DNA of 64,000 bases from Epiperipatus broadwayi (taxonomy: Eukaryota; Onychophora; Udeonychophora; Euonychophora; Peripatidae), in contig JAQFVV010000018.1 in assembly GCA_028023455.1 (NCBI GenBank), positions 4,367,800-4,431,799 on the forward strand. The letters run 5' to 3'. Every line of letters starts with the position of its first letter. Position 1 is the stretch's first letter. Both the position numbers and the translations under genes were made by a program. Below the pieces are notes generated by a model. The model made no database searches, was not told the origin of the DNA, and saw only the letters and a list, made by a program, of their open reading frames with translations. Of the stretch, positions 11,105-25,767 are shown piece after piece.

Positions 11105-13596
11105 ATATATATTAAAAAAAAAAAAACAAATTTTAAATTTTAATTGATAATAATTAAAATAATAACTATTCAGTACTAAATATGTATATTATATCAATTG
11201 TGTGTTCTCATGATTGCTAAATTTTGGTATAAAAATAAGTAAATTTGATTTGTAAGTCTCCTGAGAGTGTTAAAGAATTGGACTGTTCAAGATATGCTAG
11301 GCCCTCTGCCAGATTTGTTTGAGACTTTATATGCAGTCTGTCAGATGGACTAATTTACAATAATTTCAAAAAAATCAATTTATTAATATTATTAAAAGAA
11401 TAGAAATATTTATTATTTAATATTATTGAATAATAATCAAAAAAGACTTAAAATTATAGCTTTTTTTAAATTAATCTTTATAATTAATTATCAAGTATAT
11501 TTTTATTGCAATTTAAAATAGTTTTGAATGGCTTAATTAGTTATCACTTATGCTTATAGACGGAGAATTATTAATTATATAATAATGTATGCACATACAA
11601 TGATTCAATAAGTTTGTTAATTTGTACAATAATTCTCTCTGATGAAAGTTTATAAATAGGCTAACATAGAACAACAAGAAAGATCGGGAGAACAAGAATA
11701 GAGACTGGGAGAACAGGGAGAATTAAGTGGAAAAATGATAATGACTGAACATAGTATAACTGAAAATTATTAAAACGTAAAATTAAATTGGGTTAAAAAT
11801 GGAAGTGAATTGTATTTTAGCTTGCAATTAGTAGAGTAGAAACTTCATTTGGCCTTCATATGTGAAACAGATTGTTGCTGTTAAGCAATAATTGTAAAGA
11901 GTTCACATTTAAAATTGGTAGACATATTGAAAGAAGAAATGCCAAAATGATGAAAGTTCGTAATCTTGAAATTTTGTTCTGATTTTGTAATTGTTTTAAT
12001 TATTATATTCACTGTGTGCATTATAAAAATAATTATGACTTATTTGGGATAGTAAGAAGAAAGAAAAAAAATTGTTTTGCATTTTCTTCACAATAAATTT
12101 AAGAATAAGTAGAATTATAATGGAAACATTTAACATCTTCCATTGCTGTTTTTAAATTTATAAGGCACTCCCAACATGTTTAAACTAATGTGACATATCT
12201 TACTAAAAGCTAACTTCAACTGTCATAATTCTATTATGCTGTATTAATTTCACTATGTGGAGAAAATAAATTTAAAAAAGAAAAATGTCTACGTTGCTAT
12301 TAAACAAAGCAATAATAAATTATACCTACTTGATAAAATAATATAAATAAAGATACTAAATTATAAAAGTTTACAAAATATTTATTGAGACTTTTAATAT
12401 GAAGTATTCTCAGAATTGCTTTTAAAACTTGCATTAGAGCAAAGCTGAAATATGCCATCTTGCAACTTAACAAGTGGAATTGATATGCTTGTTAAACTAA
12501 GTTGTAGAATCTCATTAAAAGTGAATCAAATGTCAACTTAAATTTTGATTTATTAATTATTGTGTTAATCATATTGTGGATCGAATTTCTAATGTGATAA
12601 TTATTAAATATTGTCATTAGTCAATAAAGTATATGAAATACATATACGTGATGAAAGTAAAAATCAATGTTTGTCTTCAACTTCTTTTTAACTTCCAGAA
12701 TAACAAAGTGCTGACGTTACCTGATGAAAGTACGTTTGTTTATAGATCCAGCAATGTACTAGAATTACAGTTTAAATTAATAAAAATAAATATGAAATAT
12801 ACTCCTGTGGGAAAGAATATTTATTAATCATACCATGCTGCAGATTTTAAATGTTGCAACCAAGACTTCATTCTCTTAGTTTTGCAAGATGTAACTTGAA
12901 ACAAAAAGTTTATATAATGATTTTTATTATCATTAATATTCTATGTTTTTGTCTTGTAATATTATATACATTGTTAATGCAGGTATAAAGACCAGTTTGT
13001 GTAAAAAAAATAAATAATGTGATAAATTTAAATTATATATATATAAAGGTAAAGTAATCTCATTTGTTATAAATTTCATTCATATTCAAATTATGAACAC
13101 AGGTAAGAAAGTATTACAGTTTATTCTTAATATTTTTCTTTCTGGGATAAAAGCTACAATTGTTGAGTAATAATAATAAATGGATAATATATAACTCTGG
13201 TTAACTTAAGTGCATTAAACATGGTATTTAATATATGTAATACTTGATTGATTAATAGCTAATGACAGCTATAACTATGGCTCATTCTTGAATTAACTAT
13301 TATAATTATAAATTTTTTGTATCAAATAGTAATATATTTCATTTCACTAGTGAGTGTCTTTATATATTCATGGTAAGTAATATTAGTATTTGATTTATTT
13401 GTTATCATATTAAATAATTACAATAATAAGATTATAATATTTTGGAATATGTCATAGGTCCATATTGCTTCACATCAAGTGAACTTATTCTCTTACCCTG
13501 AGTGATGATATGAATGACCATCATGGGTGAATTATAAATAATGATTATCAAATTTTGAGCAAATTAAGGCCATACTTTTGTAGTGTGGTGATCTAG
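11105..13596. other. AT-rich stretch, no gene supported
   Basis: Several A and T runs and short frames occur, including 64 codons at 12633-12827. None has family motifs, splice context or a matching partner copy. Confidence 0.6.
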
Positions 13597-13774
13597 TTAT
13601 TAAATAAGGGATTAATTACCCCTTTCTTTTTGTCCTATCCCCAGAGGTGATCCAGAAGTGACACCGGGATTCCAAAATCATGTGTTGGTATAATTATTTA
13701 AACAAAAGATTGATTGCCCCTTCCTTTTCTATTCCCAAAGGTATTCCAGAAGTGACATTGGGATTATAAACCAT
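13597..13774. repeat. Tandem duplication, 2 x ~97 bp
   Basis: Units 13597-13693 and 13694-13774 share GATT(A/G)ATT(A/G)CCCC, a TCCAGAAGTGACA core and GGGATT. Divergence is moderate. The unit is GC-richer than its surroundings and may derive from an unrecognised dispersed repeat. Confidence 0.8.
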
Positions 13775-15739
13775 ATCTAGTCACAAGATGACTGTGGTCT
13801 AGGTAGTTAGTTTGTTCTCTTTGCCTTCACTCAACCCCAATATATTTTTGGATATATCATATGTTTTATTATGTTTCATATTCCTAAATTCTAGTGGTTT
13901 GGTAGTGATAACAGTAGAATTTGTTTCTGAAATATGGTATTTGAGAATGTAGATTGTACTTAGCACTGAGCAAAATGATGATAAAAAATAATATTAGTTA
14001 ACAAATATTTTGTAGTAGATTGTTATTTAATGCCTATCCATTCGAGATGATTCCATATATACTATTAATTTATATTATATATCATTTATAGCCAAGTTAT
14101 TTTAAATGCTGATAAGTTTTTTTTTTATTTTAAAAGAGTCCGATAAGGTAAAACTGATAATTAAAAAGTAAAATGATAGTCTTGACTCTAAAAGCAGTGT
14201 TGGCTATTTAATAGCCTAAATAAATGGATTAAAACAAGAAGTCAATAGTTTTTAGTAAATTATATAGTAGCTTAAACTGTTATATCTTAAATATATTTAT
14301 TGTGTTGTCCTGTGTAATAATATTGGTAGCTTATTAACCAGTGAATAAAGATTTTGAAATATATTGCCTGTGTCTATTTAAAGAGGATAATTTCTTGAAA
14401 TTATGCTATTAATAAATAGCTGAAATATAAAAGTACAATAAATCAAAAGTAAATTCAATGTAATAATAAATTTGAGTAATTATAAGTTAAAAGGTAATAA
14501 CCTAAAATATAAAATGCATAGTAAGTCAAATGTGAGTAATAGATTTGAGCAATAATAAATAAAGGGTATATTAAACTGGTAAATAGATCCTAAGAGATCT
14601 CCCCTTAATCATAAAATGATGTAATAAAATCATGTTTTATGTAAATTTCTGTCACAATTGTCCAAGATTATGTGTTTCTTTATTATTAGTATATCCACAA
14701 AACTTGTAAATTTTGTTTGAAAATATATTTAGTAGTCTGTGACCTTATTGCTAATTATCATCTATACTATTATTACCCTTGCTATCAACATATTGTTTTT
14801 ATTCTTGTCATAAAAATCATTATCAATTAATATAATAAATTTTATTGTGTGTTAGCATATCAAAATAAGTTGTGTTATGCTCTTAGATTTAGAGTATATA
14901 AAGCTTTATGGGCTTATTGATCAAGACACTGATCTTAAGCATATGTATTATTTTTAATTAATATTTTAATGGTGAAATATTTAATTTTGTTTTAGTGAAG
15001 CTTAGAAACCTTGCTTTATATCATTATTGTCTTGCTGCTGTTTGGCATGATGATAATTTTGTAGTTCAGGATCTCATTCTTCATCATCAACATTGTTATT
15101 ATAGTTCATCTATTTATTCCCTTTCTTTTATTTTTCATCCTCATTTCATCTTATGTCATTGTCATAATTGATTCATCCATCATTAACCCTTATTCTATCA
15201 CCACCTTAATTATTCATCACTCTAATACATTTCCTTTTTCTTTTCCTCAATTTTAAATCATTTATTTTAATAGTTAATTTTTATTTGTCTTTCATCATCT
15301 ACATCTTGATCTATTTATCACTCAACCCATAATTCGAATTCCATATTCATTTCATAGACCTGATTATTAACTATTTAATGGTATAGCAACTAGACTTATC
15401 TTGTAATATTTTTACTCTGGATCTTAAAGTTAATTTAATCACTGTTTAATATTGGAGATTATTATTTTCATGTACACTTTGTAACTTCTATTTAAATTTG
15501 TTCTTACATACACATGCATACACTAGCCAAACTTTTTTCTGGTGTTCTGTTTTGTAATTATGACTATTAGCTATAAGAGATGTAGGGCTGGTATTATATA
15601 GTATGAGGATAAGGATCAATAGGGCTTTGTGATCTTCCTTAGATTTATGGATTCATGCTAGACGACTTTTACTTCTTTGGATTTGTTTATGTTAGAGAGC
15701 GGAGCCTGTTTTCGGATTTTATTTTTGATGTTATTTTTC
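13775..15739. other. AT-rich stretch with a CATC-rich pyrimidine segment
   Basis: No gene was seen. Between about 15035 and 15330 the plus strand is enriched in TCATC/CATT words and pyrimidines, probably a decayed simple repeat. Confidence 0.55.

Positions 15740-15781
<42 letters not shown>
15740..15781. repeat. (TTA)n microsatellite
   Basis: About 14 uninterrupted TTA units. Confidence 0.97.
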
Positions 15782-16139
15782 GGATGTTACAATATATGTG
15801 TGTGTTTACATTATATATATTAACACTTTTACTTTCACATAAAATAAAAATAATAAAAACACATACTCATCATCTTTATATAAAATAAAAACTATTGATT
15901 TTTACAAACTTTTCTGCCCAAAGATTGGTTAAATAAATAGACATCAAAATATTATGACAAGCTGATATTTTATCATCATCAGTGATAATTAATATTCTTT
16001 TAACAATTTAATTTAGCATTTCAATTTTAAAATTATAAACAAAGCAAAACTCTCCATACAGTATTGCCACCTGTGCTAAATAGAGTAATCAATGGATGCC
16101 AGAAGGCTTGTGCATAAAATCCCTATCTAATGCCTACTC

Positions 16140-16198
16140 ATCCAATATCCCCAGACTAGTTTCTGGCTTGTGACCTTCGTCAGTGAGGAGCTTTGGAT
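16140..16198 (-). ncRNA. Hammerhead ribozyme, type I with minimal stem III (left arm)
   Basis: On the minus strand the core reads CUGACGA (16177-16183), stem II, GAAAC (16159-16163), UA, then GUC (16154-16156), the cleavage triplet. Stem I has a distal ATCCAA/TTGGAT helix and a proximal CCUCA/UGGGG helix around an internal loop. Stem II is GGU/GCC closing a CACAA loop. Stem III is only AC/GU, part of the self-complementary ACUAGU, an arrangement known from retroelement hammerheads that work best as dimers. All core nucleotides are intact. Activity is untested. Confidence 0.75.
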
Positions 16199-16303
16199 CT
16201 GAGAGCACTGCATCTAGATCTTAGGATCTAATGCAAAGTAGAGATAAAAGGTGATTGCTAGAGGGTTGCATTAGATCCTAAGATCTAGATGCAGTGCTCT
16301 CAG

Positions 16304-16362
16304 ATCCAAAGCTCCTTACTGACGAAGGCCACAATCCAGAAACTAGTCTGGGAATATTGGAT
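16304..16362 (+). ncRNA. Hammerhead ribozyme, type I (right arm, stem II weakened)
   Basis: This is the same fold on the plus strand: CUGACGA at 16319-16325, GAAAC at 16339-16343, cleavage triplet GUC at 16346-16348. The distal stem I helix is ATCCAA 16304-16309 with TTGGAT 16357-16362. A G-to-T change in stem II leaves only two G-C pairs, and the proximal stem I uses two G-U wobbles, so activity is probably reduced. Confidence 0.7.
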
Positions 16363-16521
16363 GAGTAGGCATTAGATAGGGATTTTATGCACAAGCCTTC
16401 TGGCATCCATTGATTACTCTGTTTAGCACAGGTGGCAATACTGTATGGAGAGTTTTGCTTTGTTTATCAACAATTAATGTGCTAGTATAGGAGATGTGAT
16501 CATGTGATGTTTAAAATTATA

Positions 16522-18340
16522 TTATAAACTTGAACGAATCCACACCATTAATATAAAAAAAGAAAACAACTAATCATTTATTTGAATTTGTTTATTTATT
16601 ATTGTAGAATTTATTTTATCTTTTGATAATTGTTATATCCATTTTTCTTCAAGTTTTTAATTAAATTTCTTCTATTTATTCATTAATTTAACAAATTCAT
16701 CAAATCTCAGCTGCTTGGCATTTATTATTAAGTTTTGTTCACCTGGATATTAATTTTGCTATAGGTCAACATCTAATAGTTCAATTATAGCTATTTTTAT
16801 TTCATTTTAGCCTGTAATTATATTTTTACTACAATTGCAATACTCTGCGTTAAAATTTATTGTGACTCTCCTTCATTAACGCTGAAAGTAATAAAATAAC
16901 AATTTGTTATTTAATAATAAAACTATGGTCTTTCAAACAAATTAATTAAACAATAACGATTATAAAAACTTTGTTCATATAAGCAAGTTTCGATTCTACT
17001 GAATAAAATTCTTGCTCTCCATAATTAAAAAATATGCTTAATATTTAATAATAGTATAATTCATCTGTTATTAGTAAATAATATAGTTAATAAAACTATG
17101 AACTTTAATTAAACAACTTTATTATACAAATTACAATCTTACAAATAAAATAGCACTTTCTGTTCTCACCAAAGAAAGATAATGCTTCTTGCTTAACACC
17201 TTCCTGATTCATTAGCTCATTAATAATATTAAATAAACATTTATTTATTATTTATTTTAAAACAACAAATTATAACTATTAAACGTATAGTTTTTCAAGC
17301 AACTTCAGTGCGTTAAATACAAGTTGTTCAAATAAACAATTTTTGATTTTACTGAATAAAGTTTCTTTTTAATCTAATAGAAAATATTTTACTGTCTTAG
17401 CGTTGAATAGTATGACGCAATTCAGCATATTACACTAACATTTGATATCTATGTAGTTGCAAGTAAATTATTAATAAATTATCTTTTTTAATCCGAATAA
17501 ATAACCGTTACACGTAATTAATTTGTCAAGTAAAAAAAAATGCAATTGCTGGAATCATTTTGAAAAGTAACGACTTTGTCAAAATATATATATACTTTAT
17601 CAATGTTTTGATTATGTTATAAAATATATCGGGAAAGTAAACTGTCAGGATTTAAATAAGCATCATACTATCCTTCACTCTTCCTTTAATTGCAAATGAT
17701 CCGTGAAATCAAAACTAAGAGGAGAAAATTGTAGAATCTATTACAAGTCAATGTCATCTAAACTGAAATCTTTGTTCAGTGCTCTTAAAAACTGACACAA
17801 AATGAGCTGAAGCAGAACTATTAACAGATTGTATAAAAGTAGATGACAGTCATTTATTTTAAAAAAAAATTAAACAGAAAGCAAATAATGAATAAAGTTA
17901 TAAAAATTCAGATTTTTACATTATATCTGTTTTTGAAGCTGGAAATCAATGTGAACAGTGAGTTAATAATAGCAACTATCTGTATTTTAATTTACCCATT
18001 GACTCATCCATAAATGTAACCTTAATACACCAGTTATTCTGGTTTAGCAACGGATTATCCATTTCAGGTGCAAAAGATCCTGATTCGCTCCTGGAGAACT
18101 TACTGAATGGGTAATGGGTTATAATTAATTGACAGTTATTTATAAGGAAATAAAGAGTTTTACAGAAAGTCATTTATAGTAATAGAAGGTTAATTATCTG
18201 AATAAAATACCAAGGATAGATGTTGTGCAAATTACAATCATCATTATAATAAGAACTCTGAAATAAATAGTATCTCTAATGAAGTGTGTTTATAAATAAT
18301 GATAATAAAAAAAAAATAAAAAAGTCATTGTGCCCTTTTA

Positions 18341-18344
<4 letters not shown>
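16522..18344. other. AT-rich stretch, no feature seen
   Basis: There are only short frames and A/T runs. A 65-codon minus frame at 17976-18173 has no recognisable motif. Confidence 0.6.

Positions 18345-18384
<40 letters not shown>
18345..18384. repeat. (AT)n microsatellite
   Basis: About 20 uninterrupted AT units. Confidence 0.97.
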
Positions 18385-18387
<3 letters not shown>

Positions 18388-19380
18388 GGGAAGGAAGTTT
18401 GTAGATGGAAAAATCATCATCAATCCCCTGTTCAACTAGATATTTCAATTAATGAAATTTAAAGCACAATATTTTAAGATATAAGATTAAAATAATAAAG
18501 TAAGATATATCAAAATAAGATATATTTAATATCAAAAAATATATAAGTAAAGAACATGAGAGATCTTGTTATCTCTCTGAGAGATCAGCCCAGTTCACTC
18601 ACTATATAAAAATTATCATAATCATATGAGCAAGCCCCCCAATACCTCTAGAATTCAAACATCCATAATATTACTAAATAGTAAATGACTAATAAACAAA
18701 TCATATTACACATGATTAAATAATATATTAATAAACCAACATAAAAATTAAAATAGATTTTACATTATCTCAATGATTTGCAAGCTGGGGTTCTGATTCC
18801 ACATGGTAGAAGAAAAAATCACTGGAGCTATGTTGTCATCCTAAAGAACTAATATTTTACCTCTTATTTTTTTCAGATGGTAAAAGTACAATATCCAACT
18901 AAAAATTTATGACAAACTTTTTAAAATGATTAAATTTTTTAAAGTAATATAAATGTTTGCATAAGTCAAATCCCTACAATAAGTATATTGGAAAATACTT
19001 TATGCTGTTTATTTTTGATCAGTGTTTAGATATATTACCACTATATCCCCAAGAAGGAAATAGAATAGAAAAGTTGTTTTCAGGATTGTTCTTATTATGT
19101 AAGGCATTTCAAAGGTTTGATTCTAAATGTAAAATGGGGAAAAATAACAATGTTTTGTCTATCAAACAAAATTAAATCAAGGTTTTTAAAAAAAAAAATC
19201 TATAAATATTGTTTATTGGTTAATTGAGTTTTTTTTTTTTAATTTGATGTCATTGCTTAGTTTGTGACTAATAGTAATAAACATAGGTTAATGTTTTATA
19301 GAAAATTTTTGTAATTTGTATTTATTTTAATATTTGCTAATTATTTTTTATGTGATGGCAAAATAGCACTGATGTCAATT

Positions 19381-19762
19381 TCTGATCATCTATTTAACTA
19401 TCTAGTTATCTGTTTTTTTATTTATCTGTCAGTCTTTTTCTCTATCTGTCTAAGATCATCTAATTATATGTAATCCATGTGTCTCTCTATATCTGTATTT
19501 TTGTCTATCTATCTGGGTTTTTTACTAATCTATTTATTTATGCATTAAACAGTCCATTTAACTATTTAGCCATCTACCCAGTCTTTATCTATTTATCTTT
19601 AATCTACCTATTTATTTTTCTCTCTTTATGTTTATCTACTTATCTGGTTTTCTATCTATCTATTTATTTACATGTCCAACAATCCATTTAATTATCTAGC
19701 AAACCATTCCTTTCTTATCTATCTATCTGCCTATCTTCTTAAATGCTTATTTGTCTATATAT

Positions 19763-19797
<35 letters not shown>

Positions 19798-20800
19798 TGT
19801 ATATCTATCTGTCTGTCTATCTATTTATTTTTCTACCTGTTCATTTGTTTATGTATCCAACCATCCATTTAGATATCTAGCTATTAATCTCTTATTTTAC
19901 TATTTTATCAGTATTTACATCTATTTACATAAATATCTATCTATCTGTTTGTCACTTTGTATGTTTCTTTCTCTATTTATCTTTCCTATCTATCTACCTA
20001 TCTGCCTGTCTATCTGTCCATTTATTTGGTTTTCTATCTGTTTATTTATTTGAGTCTCTAATCATCATTCTACTGTCTAGCCACTCGCCCATCTCTTATT
20101 TATCTATTTCTATCTATCTAAATGCTTATCTATCTGTCTGCCTCTCTATTTATTTATCTACATCTATGTCTCCATCTCTCCACTAATCTCCACCTGCTTA
20201 TATAGCTATTTATCTATCCATTCATTCATCTATCCTACTCTCTATACCAGTTCATCCATTGCTATTTATGTTTCTACCTATTGATTTATCTCTTTAACTA
20301 ACTATCTGACTTTCTATTTATATATCCACCTATCTCTCTATATATTTATCCAACTATCCATTTAAATAAATATCTATTGTTTTATTCATCATCAATCTAC
20401 CCATATATCTATTTCTGTCTCTAGTTATTTACTCATTGATGACTATCTAAGCATCAGTTTCTATACCTACTCTTTCATCTATCTGTTTATCTGTCTCTTC
20501 ATTTAACTATTTCAATATGCATTCATCAGTCCATCTATTCATCTATTTATTTACTACTCATCCATCTATCTCCCTATGCACTTATCTATTAATTCATCAG
20601 TCTGTTCATCTATCCATTTTTTGTATTTGTCTATCTATATAACTATTGGCTGTTTTATGTATCTATTTATCCATTCAACAATTTATCTATCTATTTAACT
20701 ATTTAGATATTTACTCATTCATTCATTTATTAGATATCTATCTATCTACCTAAATATCTATATCTATTCACTAATCTGACTGCTATTTACCTGCTATCTT
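19381..20800. repeat. Degenerate TCTA/TTTA satellite with higher-order units (left arm)
   Basis: The plus strand is dominated by CTAT, CTAT-like and TTTAT words. Superimposed is a longer unit marked by a CCATTTAA(C/T)TAT(C/T)TAGC core that recurs near 19551, 19682, 19864 and, more weakly, 20070. Unit length is roughly 120-200 bp. Long 'reading frames' of Tyr-Leu-Ser-Ile repeats here are low-complexity artefacts. Confidence 0.85.
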
Positions 20801-20814
20801 TGTGCTTTTATATA

Positions 20815-21860
<1,046 letters not shown>

Positions 21861-22699
21861 CAGTGTCTATTTTTCCATTACGTCAAAAATAAAAAAACCA
21901 ATTAGCAAATATTAAAATCTCAAATAAAAATAAAAGCAAATAAACAGGTGTTTATTATTATTAGTCACAAACAAAACAATAATATCAAATTAAAAAACAC
22001 ACAATTAACAAAAAAAAAATGCACTTATAGATTTTTTTTTAAAAAAAAAAAAGCTTAGTTTACCTCTTTGTTTGTTGGACAAAACATTGTTATCCCCCCC
22101 CCCCACTTTAAATAAAGGAGACAAACTTTTAAAATGCTTCACATGATGAGGATCATCCTGAAAATAACCTTTCTATTCCCCCTCTTCCCTGCTTATCATA
22201 TATACTATTTATATTATATCTATATATTGATCAAAAATAATCAACCTTATGCAGTTCATATTACTTTAAGATTTTAAACATTTAAAAAATATATATATAT
22301 ATTTTTTTAATTTTTGTACTATTGAAAAAAATTCTTTGGAATAACTAGGTACTTCCAGTGTAAAATCTCTATTAATTTTCATGTTGGCTTAATAATTCAT
22401 TTTTTAATTGTGTGATATGTTTTCATAGTTTTATAAATTAATTTTAATAATTTTATAAATGGTTTAATATTTTTCTTAGTAATTAAACATTTAATGACAT
22501 ATAAAATATGATGCTTGTTAATGTCAAAATTGAATACATTAATTATGCCCTTTTTTTTTTATTCTACTATTATATTTTAAGATTTGAATATGTCTCTTGA
22601 TTTATTGATTTTTTGTTAATTTTAATATTAAAATACTTGTGTTAGTTTATGCAATTTTTTTTCATCTGCTATATTTACATTAGCCAGCATGCTATCTAT

Positions 22700-24100
22700 G
22701 GTTTACCACTATATATTAAAAGTAAAATATTTTAGCATTAGTTTTTATATTATTAATTTTTGTTCACATGGTTGTGCTATTTTTTTTTTTTTTTTTGGCT
22801 ATTTCCTATATACGAATATTTTGGATATTTGATTTCTAATAGTATTGGGAGGAGGGGGGGAATCAAGTGAATAAACTTTTTTTATATATTTTGGGGGCTA
22901 TTTACTAATTATTAATATTTTTAAAATTCGATTTTTTAGATCATATAATTATACTTATTTTTACAAAGTTTTGGTTTTTGATAAAAAAATATATTAATAT
23001 ATTAAATCATTTTTAAATGATGTGAAATATGCTTTTATAGTTTTTAAAATTAAACGCTGACCCATAAAAAGCTTAAAGTTAACAGTAAATCTCATATCCT
23101 AATTAATTCTCTATTACTTATATATAATTCTCTTTGAATCTGGTATAAATAACACACACACACGTGTGTATATATATATATAAGTTTATAGATATGCAAT
23201 TTTAACTTCTTTAATACAAACTAAAATATATGTAAATATATAATAGGTATTGTATATCTAAACTAATATAAAATTCATAACCAAATTCTTCATTAATAAA
23301 AATTATGATAAAAGTATTTATTATATATGGCTTACATACATACCTTAATTTGTTTTTTTTTTATTAAATATTATTTGCTAAATTATTGTTTTTTAATTTT
23401 TCTACACCCTGCATTTTTTGTTTTGCAAAAGTTCTTGATTTTTTTTTTTTTTGCACTTAAGAAAATATCCATAATATTTAGATTTTTATATTTAATAAAT
23501 ACAGAATAACATGTCTATTTATATACCATTTAATAAAATAGTTTTGATGAAATGTCAAATTGCATCTCTTTCATAGGTTAGTTTAATACTTTTGTTAACA
23601 ATGTTCATTTTAGTGTAGAAGTAATTTTACTATGTTTTTTTATGTAAACAGTTATATTAATATTTAGTAATTTGTGCTTTACTGATGTTTAGTAATTTAT
23701 TTTGCTGACTTTTATTTGATATGCTATTTTAAAAGTACAATACTTTAGTATTGTTTTAAATATTTTATTATACTAATTGGGGGGGGGGGTCTAATTGTTA
23801 ATATTTTTTATATTTGATTTTGAAAGTTATTTAATTTTTTGTTTTGGTCACATGATTACACTAATTTTTTGGTCCTTTCCTAACTACTAAAATTTGCAAA
23901 ATATTGTTTTTTATTACTTCATATTTTAAAATTAAAATACCAGTACTTTGGTATTGTTTTAATTATTTTTTATGATAATACTAAATATTTTTTTTTTATA
24001 TTTGATTTTTTTTTTGTTTTGTTTTGGCCACATGATTTGCTAATTTTTTTTTGTCATTTTCTAATTACTAATATTTTTAATATTTGATATCAAGAGTTGT
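22700..24100. repeat. Degenerate T-rich tandem units
   Basis: A unit with CACATG(A/G)TT followed by a T-run plus GGC/GTC and TTTCCTA recurs near 22760, 23850 and 24030. A linked (A)TACTTT(A/G)GTATTGTTTTAA(A/T)TATTTT core recurs near 23740 and 23940. Spacing between the last two is about 200 bp. Divergence is high, and G-runs (22850, 23780) interrupt the array. Confidence 0.6.
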
Positions 24101-24109
24101 CTGAAGTTT

Positions 24110-25767
24110 TTGGTCAGTTGTGGAGGTTTTGATAAAAATTGCAATCTTTTAACTATATAGGACAAAATAACTAGATTTTTATATCAATGACAATGAATAC
24201 TATCTGATATTGTTTAGCACTTGTTTGTGTTAATGGTTGTTTTGGAGTTCCCCTTAGAAATTAAAATGGCAGAGAGTACATTCTAAATTAATACCTTTTC
24301 ATAATATAGCCTCCATTGTTGTAAATTTTAGATTATAGAAAAATAAAGCTATCCACTACATCTATATTTCTATTATTTATTTAAATTCAATTATTCAATT
24401 AGTAAGTACGATGGGTTTTTAAAATTTGAAAACAGGCTAGTTATTTATGTTTATCTTTCTGTTTTCAATTACTCTAGTAAGATTATATACAAATTGTTAT
24501 TTTTCTTATCTTTTATTCTAAAACTGTAATTTCAATGTCAATATATAAAAAAATGTTTATTTCATACATTAAGTAAATAATATGACAAAATATAATCCTA
24601 GTCATTACTATAATACCATTTTTATCATTGCTTTTGTTTCTTGGTAATCATAATGATTCTTAATTAAAAAAGAACATTCTGTTATAAAATTTCTTTGATT
24701 TGGAATATAGTCAAAAATCAAAAGTTTTGAAAGATTTATTTTCAGTTTCTATGATGAAATACTTTGTCATGTAATGTCAAGTATACTTGCCATTTGAAAA
24801 GACAGCTTGTTTAATTATTATGTCATATTTCACTTAGTTTCATTTTTTTTCTGAAAAAATTTTCTGATATGACAAAATAAAACTTTCAATTTATAATTGA
24901 AACAATCTTTAGACTATTCTTTTTAAAACAAAATTGGAGCAAAACTAATTTCTGCTTGAATTGTTGAAACAAAGTTATAATAATTATCATTTTTATTCAG
25001 CATAATTAAATAATTTAATTACAAACTTGTCTATATTTTAATCATTTTAACACTAATAGTTTATAGATTAAAGTTTTCCCCCACTGGAAGTAATCGTTTT
25101 AAAATGTCTTCTTTTTTTAATCATCATTTTAATGATTTTTTTCCCCAGCAATTTTGAATTTCATTACTTAAATGTAAACGATGTTTACATTTTTATCACA
25201 TATGCAACAAAGTTGAAACTTTTCCATAATTTGTTTCAATTTTTGGAAGATATATTTTGTTTTCTTCATTTTGGTAACTATATCTAATTGATTATTTTTT
25301 TGTTTCCCGTTTTGCTTATTTCCCAAAGCCTGGGGTGTTATTCTGTCTATATTCATCTTTTATATCTTTTACTACTGTTATTAGTAAAGAAGAAATTCAT
25401 TTTCACAACTTTGCATATTTTAATATAGACATCATAAACAACAGTTTGAATTTATTTATTTCCACCCCACATCAGGTTTATAAATTTCCAAGTTTACTTC
25501 TTTAACTTTTTTTGAGAAATCCATTCTGTAATCATCAACTGTAACATATTTCAACTGATTCTTTTTTTCTTTTTCAAATATTCTTATATAATAAAATGTA
25601 CGTACCATCAGAAGTTGAAAAATATTTTTTACGATGTACGTCTGGCAAACTCTTGAAGGTAAGAACGAAATTTTATGATTTGCTTCTAACAGAATATAGT
25701 TTATATTTGATTGCAGATTTATTATCCTTGACAAATGCATAATCATTATTTAAACTGCTATAAAAAA
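24110..25767. other. AT-rich stretch, no gene supported
   Basis: Frames of up to 96 codons occur on the minus strand at 25456-25746. None shows a recognisable domain, and base composition is the same as the surroundings. Confidence 0.55.

Larger units (their letters stand above)
16026..16521 (-). mobile_element. Foldback (inverted dimer) of a hammerhead-bearing short retroelement, with target-site duplication
   Basis: A direct repeat TTTAAAATTATA occurs at 16026-16037 and 16510-16521 and brackets the insertion. Inside, arms 16036-16236 and 16266-16466 are near-perfect reverse complements (about 200 bp, only a handful of differences) around a 29-base spacer. Each arm is a copy of the repeat also found at 39.1 and 55.0 kb. 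The right outer segment carries GATCATGTGATGTTTA, which is also the end of the full-length copy at 39.1 kb. The original insertion was therefore minus-oriented, and the right arm is an extra inverted copy. The arms resemble each other more than either resembles the other loci, so the inversion arose at or after insertion. Confidence 0.85.
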
